A DNA stretch of 7,026 nt. Source: Desulfobacteraceae bacterium. Its GTDB lineage: Bacteria; Desulfobacterota; DSM-4660; Desulfatiglandales; B25-G16. Within the stretch, counting starts at the first letter, position 1; every line of letters starts with the position of its first letter. The notes beneath the pieces are model-generated. The model was not told where the DNA came from, searched no databases, and saw only the letters and a list, made by a program, of their open reading frames with translations. The position numbers were made by a program, and so were the translations under genes. Shown in pieces: positions 1 through 5,204 of the stretch. Location of the stretch: the NCBI GenBank assembly GCA_028572035.1, contig JAPVWE010000064.1, positions 1-7,026 on the forward strand, given 5' to 3'.

Positions 1-322
1 TCCTGTGGGCTTTCCGTCATCGCCACTCAATAAAGTAACCGACATGTATGTGGGAAAGGATGTCCCGTCTTTTCTGATATGCCCTATTTCACCCATCCAT
101 GAACCCTGTGTCTTTATCTGATTCATGCCCTTCTTGTATTCATCCATCTGTTCTTCATTATGTAAATTTACTACTTTCATTCCAATCATCTCTTCACGGG
201 AATAGCCGTGCATTGAGGCAAAAGCATCGTTTACATATGTCAGGTTTAGGTCTAAGTCATATATCGCTATACTGTCAATGGACTGGTCAACAGCAGAGCT
301 TAATTTTCTTATTTCTTCCTCT
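1..322 (-). pseudogene. Out-of-frame continuation of the PAS sensor: fourth PAS domain, running off the window
   Basis: Reading the minus strand from about base 322 to base 1 gives an open frame with no stop. It starts EEEIRKLSSAVDQSIDSIAI and continues through a typical PAS domain (LNLTYVNDAF, MHGYSREEMIGM, GHIRKDGTSFPTYMS). This is what should follow the ITERKR-type linker that closes the third PAS domain of the gene upstream, but it lies in a different frame. No ATG, GTG or TTG precedes the PAS core, so it is unlikely to be an independent gene. Restoring one base between 323 and 322 would turn the junction into RKRAEEEIRKLSS, the usual linker in this family. I read it as the same gene broken by a one-base deletion, which may be a real mutation or a sequencing or assembly error. 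Any histidine-kinase or GGDEF output domain would lie beyond base 1 and cannot be seen. Confidence 0.8.
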
Positions 323-1667
323 CCCGCTTGCGTACGGTCACATCCCGGACAATACCTCGAAACCCGATTCCATGACCTTCTGAATCCTTTATTAGAGATA
401 CGGAGGTCTCTATATGTCTTTTGATGCCGTCCTTTCTAAGGATCTCCCAGCCAGATCCTTTTGCAGGGTTTCCAGTGGTGTAAACTTTGTTGAAGACTTT
501 ATATACTTTTTTGGCAGTCTCTTTATCAGAGTACTCTCGGTTATTCATACCCATTAATTCATCTTTGGGATATCCAAGTATTCTGCACATAGAATTATTG
601 AAGAAGGTAAAATTGCCGGCAATGTCAACCTCATAATATCCATCTTCGATGCTTTCGAGAATGGTTCGGTATTTCTCCTCACTCTCCCGCAGCGCTTCCT
701 GGGCCTGCTTTTGCTCAGTGATGTCGCGAGACACTCCCATTACACCCACCAGTTCGCCGTGTGCATCACGCAGGAGGGAAGCGGAAAGTAAACTTGGGAA
801 AACTTCGCTGTTCTTGCGCCTGTTGAGGATTTCTTGAACACATTGACCTTGCACCACTGTCTTGTTATGGACTGTGCGGCCTTCCTGTGGATTTGCGTAG
901 AGAATGTCGACCGGTGTTCCGATGACTTCGTCCCGAGCATACCCAAAAGTCTCCTCAGCCGCTTGGTTAAACTCGACAATGTAGCGGTCTGTATCCACGG
1001 CAATAATCATATCTACAGAGCTGTCAATGACATTGCTTGCGTATTCTTGTGATGTCCTCAAGGCCTCTTCTGCCCGCTTGCGCTCGGCGAGCTCCAGCTT
1101 CAATTGTTCGTTCGTTCTAGCCAGCTCCGCGGTGCGCTCTCCAACACCGCGTTCCAGTTCAGCATGAGCTCTTTGCAGCGCCTCTCCTGTCCGCTTGCGC
1201 TCGGTGATGTCGTGGATAGATACAATATCTGCTGGTTGTCCGTGCCAGATGGTTCTGGCCCTTGATAGCTCTACTGGTATACTCTGCCCATCCTTTCGGA
1301 TAATGACAGTGTCATGCTGAGTGGGAGCGGGTTCACCAGTAAATCTTTTTCTGAATATCTCCATTATCCCATTGAGCTCATCCGGGTGCATCAAATCCTG
1401 CATGCTCATATGGAGTAGTTCGTCAACGCTATAACCTGCTATTTCAGCAGCTCGTCTGTTCACATAAACATGGGCTCCCTGACTTGTGAGTATAAAAATA
1501 CCGTCAGCGGCGTTCTCAGCCAGTGCCCTAAAGTTTTCCTCGCTCTCTCGTAACCCCTTTCCCATTCCATTGGGTTTGCTTTCTGATGCCTCTAATTCAA
1601 CAACTCGTTGGCGCAGTTTTGTCAGTTCATTTATGAGCTGTTCTTTGGTTTTATGTGCATCTTTCAT
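309..1667 (-). CDS. Multi-PAS sensor protein (N-terminal part of a signalling kinase or cyclase, frame-broken at its end)
   Basis: A 452-residue soluble sensor. Residues 5-30 form a short coiled coil (KTKEQLINELTKLRQR). PAS 1 spans about 41-158 and ends DITERKR. A coiled-coil linker covers about 160-203 (RTAELARTNEQLKLELAERK). PAS 2 spans about 204-320 (FNQAAEETFGYARDEVIG, ending RDITEQK) and PAS 3 about 326-448 (FFNNSMCRILGYPKDELMG, ending RDVTVRKR). No membrane segment or signal peptide is visible. The reading frame stops four residues after RKR, exactly in the linker before a fourth PAS domain that continues in another frame to the window edge. As written the protein has no output domain. 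Proteins of this build usually end in HisKA/HATPase or GGDEF domains, but the output is not visible here. The start is preceded by only a poor Shine-Dalgarno sequence. The PAS ligand cannot be told from sequence. Confidence 0.9.
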   Translation of the reverse strand: MKDAHKTKEQLINELTKLRQRVVELEASESKPNGMGKGLRESEENFRALAENAADGIFILTSQGAHVYVNRRAAEIAGYSVDELLHMSMQDLMHPDELNGIMEIFRKRFTGEPAPTQHDTVIIRKDGQSIPVELSRARTIWHGQPADIVSIHDITERKRTGEALQRAHAELERGVGERTAELARTNEQLKLELAERKRAEEALRTSQEYASNVIDSSVDMIIAVDTDRYIVEFNQAAEETFGYARDEVIGTPVDILYANPQEGRTVHNKTVVQGQCVQEILNRRKNSEVFPSLLSASLLRDAHGELVGVMGVSRDITEQKQAQEALRESEEKYRTILESIEDGYYEVDIAGNFTFFNNSMCRILGYPKDELMGMNNREYSDKETAKKVYKVFNKVYTTGNPAKGSGWEILRKDGIKRHIETSVSLIKDSEGHGIGFRGIVRDVTVRKRERKK

Positions 1668-1715
1668 TTTGTATATTGCCCCATGTTATTGTAACCTTAT
1701 CTTGCTCTATCCTTC

Positions 1716-1760
1716 ATGGTTTCGTAAAAAGTCCCATTTCGCCTCCCCTGGTGGGAGGGG
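1716..1760. repeat. Intergenic repeat-like block with a small GC-rich palindrome
   Basis: The 218-base gap between the PAS sensor and the PilZ gene contains no convincing ORF. It includes the string GGTTTCGTAAAAAGTCCC (1718-1735), followed by an inverted repeat: CCTCCC at 1742-1747 and GGGAGG at 1753-1758 around a 5-nt loop. Both strings resemble short dispersed intergenic repeats that I associate with desulfobacterial genomes. That is recollection, not a search result. There is no T-run after the stem in either direction, so it is not a standard intrinsic terminator. Confidence 0.35.
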
Positions 1761-1885
1761 ATTAATCCGCGCCCGTCAGACGTCGGATATTGTGCTGAAT
1801 ATGGACTGGGCTTTCAATAAAAGAAGGACATTACTTCTACTCGTCCTTTCTGGAAAAATGAGGTCTTTATGCGAGTGAAGCAGGG

Positions 1886-2212
1886 CTATCTATCTGAGCC
1901 CTCAATTTGATAATCTTCATCAAAAAAGATAGCCATGCCTTCTGATTCAGATCGCAAAACGGTACCGGTCACCTTTATATAAGCCTGTTTATGCTCATCT
2001 TTGAGTTTTCTCAGCTTATCAAGCGGGAGAACCAAGTCTATTTTGACCTGGGTACCCTTGGGGAGGGGCTGGGTGGTATGGAAGTATGCCCCGCCTGAGC
2101 ATATGTTGGTTGTCAGGAGATTGAGCAGGCTTTTTTCTTGATCTGAAGTCAGCAGTTCAATTGTGGTGGGTAGTTCAAGGTCGAATCTTTCCAATCTTCT
2201 TTTCTCTGCCAT
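1886..2212 (-). CDS. Single-domain PilZ protein, probable c-di-GMP effector
   Basis: A 108-residue stand-alone PilZ domain. PilZ domains bind cyclic-di-GMP through an N-terminal RxxxR arginine pair and a (D/N)xSxxG loop. Here R5 and R9 (in KRRLERF) supply the first motif. N36-I-C-S-G-G41 supplies the second, with cysteine where the motif normally has serine. The beta-barrel pattern continues through TQVKIDLVLP, IKVTGTVLR and GMAIFFDE, so the domain looks complete. A helical insert with many lysines (LDKLRKLKDEHKQ, about 64-76) separates two strands, as in many PilZ proteins. The ATG is preceded by GAGGGAA, a good ribosome-binding site. The gene lies 169 bases downstream of a CsgD-like regulator on the same strand and could be cotranscribed with it. 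The protein partner it controls (motor, pilus, exopolysaccharide or other) is unknown. Length is normal for single-domain PilZ proteins. Confidence 0.88.
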   Translation of the reverse strand: MAEKRRLERFDLELPTTIELLTSDQEKSLLNLLTTNICSGGAYFHTTQPLPKGTQVKIDLVLPLDKLRKLKDEHKQAYIKVTGTVLRSESEGMAIFFDEDYQIEGSDR

Positions 2213-2381
2213 GGTTCCCTCATTATGGTTACATGCGATTTGTTTTATGCCCTATAAGTAGCTGAAGGGTACATATAAAGACAATAATCAAATAGTATGG
2301 TTTTTGTTCGTATTTTAGGGGAGGGAATGGCTCAGAAGATAGTATTAGAAAGAATATCAGGTAATACTTTTTTATTAGACG

Positions 2382-3068
2382 TTAGAGATGTTTGGCGGCC
2401 CAGAGGGCTGCCTGGAGGCGGTTGGGAACATTGATCTTTTTAAAGATATTGTATATATGGGTCTTTACCGTATTGGGGCTGATGAAGAGCTTATTGGCAA
2501 TATCCTCGTTTCTGGCCCCTACGGTTATCATGGTGAGTATCTCCATCTCCCTTGATGTAAGTATGGTTTCATCTTTTTTTGGGGCAATCCCCGTATCCCT
2601 GTGTTCCAGGATAGCCTTTGTCATAATTCCCCTGGAGGCCCATATTTCTCCGTTAAACATAGCCTGAAGGCCCTTGGGGAACCGCTCCAGGGGGTCCTGG
2701 TCGTAAAAAAACCCCCGGATTCCCATCCTTAAGGCCTTTTCTTCAATCCCCAGACCAGGGCTTACATTAAAGAGGGCCACAAGGTGCCGATGCAAGGTAT
2801 TTTCACCACTGGATTCAAGCTCAGATAGATAGGTATCCAGATCTTTTTCCAGGCAGTCCAGGAGGATCAGTTTTGGTTGGCTGATGTTTTTATCATCTCT
2901 GGCCGTAACATGGCGGACATCTTGACTGGTTGTGTACTTTGCACTGGTTTCCCGCTCCAGAAAAGAGACCATGAGCTCATTTTGGAGCCTCCGGGGACCG
3001 ATAATATGTATCGTTTTGTCGGTCAACTGAGTGAGGTCTTTGTCTTTTGAAGAAGGGTTATGTGTCAT
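2382..3068 (-). CDS. CsgD/VpsT-like LuxR-family transcriptional regulator
   Basis: A 228-residue DNA-binding regulator. Residues 169-226 are a LuxR/GerE helix-turn-helix (LTSREMEILTMI, SPNTVKTHIYNIFKKI). Residues 19-155 form a receiver-like domain. D71 sits at the usual phosphorylation position, but the N-terminal acidic pair is missing (HIIGPRRL) and the conserved lysine after strand 5 is replaced (GFFYDQD). This is the layout of CsgD and VpsT, biofilm-matrix regulators that do not depend on phosphorylation. The stretch IRGFFYDQDPLERFPKGL lines up with the corresponding part of CsgD as I remember it. It is followed by W143-A-S-R146, at the site of the W[FLM][TS]R c-di-GMP motif of VpsT. I infer a c-di-GMP- or ligand-sensing regulator, possibly of extracellular matrix or adhesion genes. 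A sigma70-type promoter lies about 50 bases upstream. The start has a purine-rich AAGAAG at suitable spacing. Family assignment is firm; c-di-GMP binding is inference. Confidence 0.9.
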   Translation of the reverse strand: MTHNPSSKDKDLTQLTDKTIHIIGPRRLQNELMVSFLERETSAKYTTSQDVRHVTARDDKNISQPKLILLDCLEKDLDTYLSELESSGENTLHRHLVALFNVSPGLGIEEKALRMGIRGFFYDQDPLERFPKGLQAMFNGEIWASRGIMTKAILEHRDTGIAPKKDETILTSREMEILTMITVGARNEDIANKLFISPNTVKTHIYNIFKKINVPNRLQAALWAAKHL

Positions 3069-3115
3069 GGGCGCTTCTTGGCTGCCAGTAAGAGAACTTG
3101 CTTTTCTATTAGAGG

Positions 3116-3144
3116 ACTATAAGGTAAAGGTGCTGGTATGTCAA
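3116..3144 (-). promoter_or_regulatory. Sigma70-type promoter for the CsgD-like regulator
   Basis: On the minus strand TTGACA (3144-3139) and TATAGT (3121-3116) are separated by exactly 17 bases. That is a consensus -35, the optimal spacer and a five-of-six -10. Transcription would start near base 3109, giving a leader of about 40 bases before the ATG at 3068. No operator could be identified beside it. Confidence 0.65.
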
Positions 3145-3288
3145 CGAAAGATTCATTGCTTATATTCACCGCAGAGGTTCACCCTGTTAGATAAAACAAA
3201 AAACTACCGAGCAGTTCTCCTGATCAGACAAGAGAATATGCATTTTGTGCCACAGCATTATCAGGCTATCTGACAGGGCAAGGAGTAC

Positions 3289-3357
3289 GCCCCAGTGAAA
3301 TAAGCTTGGCCCCAGTGTAGCAGCTCCGCGCTACACGGGCCAGGCATTTCACGGGGC
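3289..3357. repeat. 69-nt imperfect hairpin, possibly a dispersed or MITE-like repeat
   Basis: The left arm (3289-3321) and right arm (3330-3357) pair along 28 positions around an 8-nt loop (3322-3329). The paired blocks are GCCCC/GGGGC, GTGAAAT/ATTTCAC, GCTTGGCCC/GGGCCAGGC (one G-T wobble) and GTGTAGC/GCTACAC. Left-side bulges of 1, 2 and 2 bases (A3294, 3302-3303, 3313-3314) interrupt the stem. There is no T-run on either side, so it is not a typical terminator. Near-direct copies GGGCAAGGAG (3276-3285) and GGGCAAGCAG (3354-3363) lie at its two ends. It is probably a small dispersed repeat. A structured RNA leader or the footprint of an insertion are alternatives. Confidence 0.65.
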
Positions 3358-3454
3358 AAGCAGAGAGGGAAGGAACTAGCCCTATGGGGGAATATATAGG
3401 GTGGAGAAGAGTGCTGACTAAAGATAGACGGACTATAGCAATGATAAAGATTTT

Positions 3455-3497
3455 TCGTAACCGTTCACGGGTTCTGGGTTCAGAGGTTCTGGGCTCA
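3455..3497 (+). repeat. Left inverted-repeat arm, heptad array
   Basis: TCGTA (3455-3459), two variable bases, then CGTTCAC (3462-3468) and further GGGTTCN-type heptads ending GGGCTCA (3491-3497). It contains an internal direct repeat, GTTCTGGGTTCA (3471-3482) and GTTCTGGGCTCA (3486-3497), differing at one base. The arm matches the reverse complement of 3825-3866, including the outermost TCGTA and CGTTCAC and the innermost GGGCTCA, with about eight differences in the 36-base core by my hand alignment. Confidence 0.65.
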
Positions 3498-3504
3498 CCT
3501 CAAA

Positions 3505-3571
3505 CCCGCCTGCCATCCCTGCCCGAAGTACGGCAGGCGGGCGTCGGGCAGGCCCTCCAGAGGCGGGCAGG
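3505..3571. repeat. GC-rich interlocking palindromes
   Basis: Arm A, CCCGCCTGCC (3505-3514), pairs perfectly with A', GGCAGGCGGG (3532-3541). Arm B, CCTGCCCGA (3518-3526), pairs perfectly with B', TCGGGCAGG (3544-3552). The order A-B-A'-B' means the two stems cannot both form as simple nested hairpins; they are alternatives or a pseudoknot. A third copy, AGGCGGGCAGG (3561-3571), can compete for both left arms. Composition is clearly more GC-rich than the surrounding DNA, which suggests a dispersed repeat family. Confidence 0.65.
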
Positions 3572-3609
3572 TCTGAACTGTTGATTCGTGAGCTCTGAAG
3601 GGAGACCGC

Positions 3610-3762
3610 GTGAGAATAGAACGATTTGAGGATATTGAGGCATGGCAGTTGGCCCGGGAGCTAACTCACAAGGTCTATGGCCTGACAAAGAAGGCCAAGT
3701 TTCCTCGCGACTTCGGATTGAAGGGACAAATTCAGGATGCACAGATTCATCTAAAGGGTTGA
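3610..3762 (+). pseudogene. Truncated four-helix-bundle protein (S23 / 23S rRNA intervening-sequence protein family)
   Basis: A GTG start at 3610, five bases after a GGAG Shine-Dalgarno (3601-3604), opens a 50-codon frame. It begins RIERFEDIEAWQLARELT and continues through VYGLTKKAKFPRDFGLKGQI, the signature start of S23/IVP-type four-helix-bundle proteins. Full members are about 115-130 residues. Here homology ends after QIQDA, where the conserved second helix (NIAEGF region) should follow. Six unrelated residues (QIHLKG) then lead into a stop, and heptad-repeat DNA follows at once. About 60% of the protein is therefore missing, and the bundle could not fold as in intact members. The gene is the only plus-strand coding remnant in the window and sits inside an inverted-repeat element. 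The molecular role of intact family members is poorly known; relatives include the Avd accessory protein of diversity-generating retroelements. Confidence 0.8.
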
Positions 3763-3764
3763 GA

Positions 3765-3823
3765 GGTTCAAGGTTCGGGGTTAGTGAAGGTTAACAAAAA
3801 AAGCAACCCTGAACCTTTGAGCC
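3765..3823. repeat. Hairpin made of opposed heptad repeats after the IVP remnant
   Basis: GGTTCAAGGTTCGGGGTT (3765-3782) is complementary to AACCCTGAACCTTTGAGCC (3805-3823) apart from two mismatches and one unpaired base. The loop of 22 bases contains an A-run. It starts two bases after the stop codon of the truncated gene. It could act as a 3' structure of the transcript, but there is no T-run after the stem. Confidence 0.6.
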
Positions 3824-3866
3824 CTGAGCCCTGAACGGTGAACTCTGAACCTGTGAACGCCTACGA
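3810..3866 (-). repeat. Right heptad array and inverted-repeat arm
   Basis: On the plus strand, TGAACCT-like units begin at 3810, 3818, 3825, 3832, 3839, 3846 and 3854: TGAACCT, TGAGCCC twice, TGAACGG, TGAACTC, TGAACCT, TGAACGC. Spacing is 7 bases with two 8-base steps. The outer part (3825-3859) is the inverted partner of 3462-3497. Beyond it, TACGA (3862-3866) mirrors the outermost TCGTA of the left arm. Confidence 0.65.
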
Positions 3867-3884
3867 TTTTAAGTATATTAAGGC

Positions 3885-5126
3885 TTATCCTTCATCCTCA
3901 TCAGGATAACGTGTCGCTATGGATTTCAGGACATCCAGGCAGGAAAAGAATGCATCGATGATTTCGGGGTCAAAATGCTTTCCGGATGATTGGCGCATCT
4001 CATCAAGAGTCCGGTCTTCATCCCATGGTTCCTTGTAAGATCTCCGAGAGCGCAGGGCATCGTAGACGTCGGCAACTGCCACAATCCTACCAAGAAGGGG
4101 AATCTCATTTTCCCTCTTAGGCAGGGGCTGACCATCAGCTCCCTCAAAGCCCGGCAAGACCTTTTCAGATATCGTATCAATATGTCCTGGATAGCCGGTT
4201 CCGTCCCATTTCTCGTGATGATTGAGCGCCACTTCGGCTGCCACTTCCTCGAAGTCCGATTGCATACCTTTGAATAGTCGAGCCCCCAGATAGGTATGGC
4301 TTTTCATAATCTCAAACTCGTCCATGGTCAGGCGAGCAGGTTTTCTAAGGATCAGATCGCTGATGGCTACCTTGCCCACATCATGAAGCATGGCTGCCAT
4401 TCTCAATAGATCCTTTTGTCTTTCCATATCTTCAGGTGGAAGCCCTTTTTCTCTTGCCCATTGCTCAAAGATTTCCACTGAATATGCCCCTACACGGTTT
4501 ACATGGGCCCCTGTTTCTTTAGGGTCCCTGAGCTCCGCCATACTGATCATTCTGAGAATGATATTCCTTGTCATTTGAGCTCGTTCCAGGGCAAGGGCAG
4601 CACTGGTAGAGAAGTGCATGATGAGGGATTCATCGAATGAGGAAAAGGGGATAATGTTTCCATGATCATCTTGGGCGTTGATGATTTGCATCACCCCCAG
4701 TACATCTCCACGCTGATTGGTCATGGGAACAGTGAGCATTGAGCGGGACTTGTAGTCGGAAAGTCTGTCAAACTTGGAATCAAAGCTGTAGGGTACCGTG
4801 CTGTTTATTTGGCAGACATCAGGAATATTTACTGGCTTACAGTTTTTTGCCACATATCCGGCAATGGACATGTTGTTTATGGGTATGGAAAAGGTGCTAT
4901 ATTTAAGTTTTTTCCCAGGGCCCAATCTCCTCTGTAGGGTATCATTCTGGGTATAGTTAAATTTCAGCTCATCTCCGTCCTTTAGATAAATAGATCCTGC
5001 ATCGGCGTTAAAGAATTTTCTGGCATTGGTAAGGATCTTTTCTAAAAGGAGATCTACATCTTTTACCTGGTTGATATCCAGACTGATTTGGGTAATGAGA
5101 TCAATCTTTTCTTTTTCGCTCTGCAT
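3885..5126 (-). CDS. GAF-HD-GYP protein, probable c-di-GMP phosphodiesterase
   Basis: A 413-residue cytoplasmic protein. Residues about 25-185 are a GAF sensory domain (FFNADAGSIYL, SIAGYVAKNCKPVNIPDV, SRSMLTVPM, GVMQIIN). Residues about 190-405 are an HD-GYP domain, which hydrolyses cyclic-di-GMP to pGpG or GMP. Expected ligands are all visible: E204 and H208 (ETGAH), H248-D249 and K252 (HDVGK), H277 (KSHTYLG), H303-H304 (HHEKW) and D353 (VADVYDALRS). The GYP signature GTGYP is at 309-313. E204, H277 and spacing up to H304 agree with the trinuclear-metal subgroup typified by PmGH as I recall it. A loop at about 314-342, rich in Gly, Pro and acidic residues, lengthens the path to D353. No membrane segment is seen, so GAF should bind a soluble ligand or mediate dimerisation. 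The gene follows an HD-domain gene by 78 bases on the same strand, so the two may form an operon. Ribosome-binding site is weak (AAAGG). Confidence 0.93.
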   Translation of the reverse strand: MQSEKEKIDLITQISLDINQVKDVDLLLEKILTNARKFFNADAGSIYLKDGDELKFNYTQNDTLQRRLGPGKKLKYSTFSIPINNMSIAGYVAKNCKPVNIPDVCQINSTVPYSFDSKFDRLSDYKSRSMLTVPMTNQRGDVLGVMQIINAQDDHGNIIPFSSFDESLIMHFSTSAALALERAQMTRNIILRMISMAELRDPKETGAHVNRVGAYSVEIFEQWAREKGLPPEDMERQKDLLRMAAMLHDVGKVAISDLILRKPARLTMDEFEIMKSHTYLGARLFKGMQSDFEEVAAEVALNHHEKWDGTGYPGHIDTISEKVLPGFEGADGQPLPKRENEIPLLGRIVAVADVYDALRSRRSYKEPWDEDRTLDEMRQSSGKHFDPEIIDAFFSCLDVLKSIATRYPDEDEG

Positions 5127-5204
5127 GATAAGATTTACACCTTTGGACTAGCTGGTGATTTAAGCTTAGCTTTCAGGGCCAAACTTTCTCAACATATTCG
5201 CTTC

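Larger units (their letters stand above)
3455..3866. mobile_element. Putative small element: inverted heptad arrays enclosing an S23/IVP gene remnant
   Basis: The outer parts are imperfect inverted repeats of about 42 bases (3455-3497 and 3825-3866), both built from heptanucleotide units. Between them come, in order, GC-rich palindromes (3505-3571), a truncated plus-strand four-helix-bundle gene (3610-3762) and a hairpin (3765-3823). Neighbouring genes are on the opposite strand and the block lies in a gene-free gap, so it looks inserted. No transposase is present and no clear target duplication is visible. If mobile, it would have to be moved by an enzyme encoded elsewhere. Four-helix-bundle (S23) genes are known for sporadic distribution, including inside 23S rRNA intervening sequences. 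Confidence 0.5.

Noticed and set aside
1882..1902. AGGGCT / AGCCCT inverted repeat at the end of the PilZ gene, as a terminator
   Set aside because: It has a 6-bp stem with a 9-nt loop, overlaps the last codons, and no T-run follows in the minus direction.
2341..2373. AGTATTA / TAATACT inverted repeat followed by six T on the plus strand, as a terminator
   Set aside because: The stem is only 7 bp and entirely AT-rich apart from one G-C pair, the loop is 14 nt, and no plus-strand gene precedes it. In the minus direction there is no T-run after the stem.
2327..2434. Plus-strand 35-codon ORF starting MAQKIVLERISGN after an AGGGGAGGGA stretch
   Set aside because: It has a fair Shine-Dalgarno, but it is very short, runs antisense into the 3' end of the CsgD-like gene, and shows no family resemblance.
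3031..3273. Plus-strand 80-codon frame over the CsgD-like gene start and its promoter
   Set aside because: It overlaps the real gene in antisense, has no ribosome-binding site, and its product resembles no family I know. The region is better explained as the promoter and leader of the minus-strand regulator.
3380..3401. CCCTAT / ATAGGG small inverted repeat
   Set aside because: It has a 6-bp stem with a 10-nt loop and neither a T-run nor an adjacent gene end; it is within what chance would give.
3500..3742. Minus-strand 80-codon frame across the palindromes and the S23 remnant
   Set aside because: It is antisense to the recognisable S23 sequence and reads through GC-rich repeats, giving an Arg/Pro-rich low-complexity product.
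3455..3866. CRISPR array, because of short regularly spaced repeats
   Set aside because: The repeat unit is 7 bases with no unique spacers, in two opposite arrays; this is a heptad repeat, not CRISPR.
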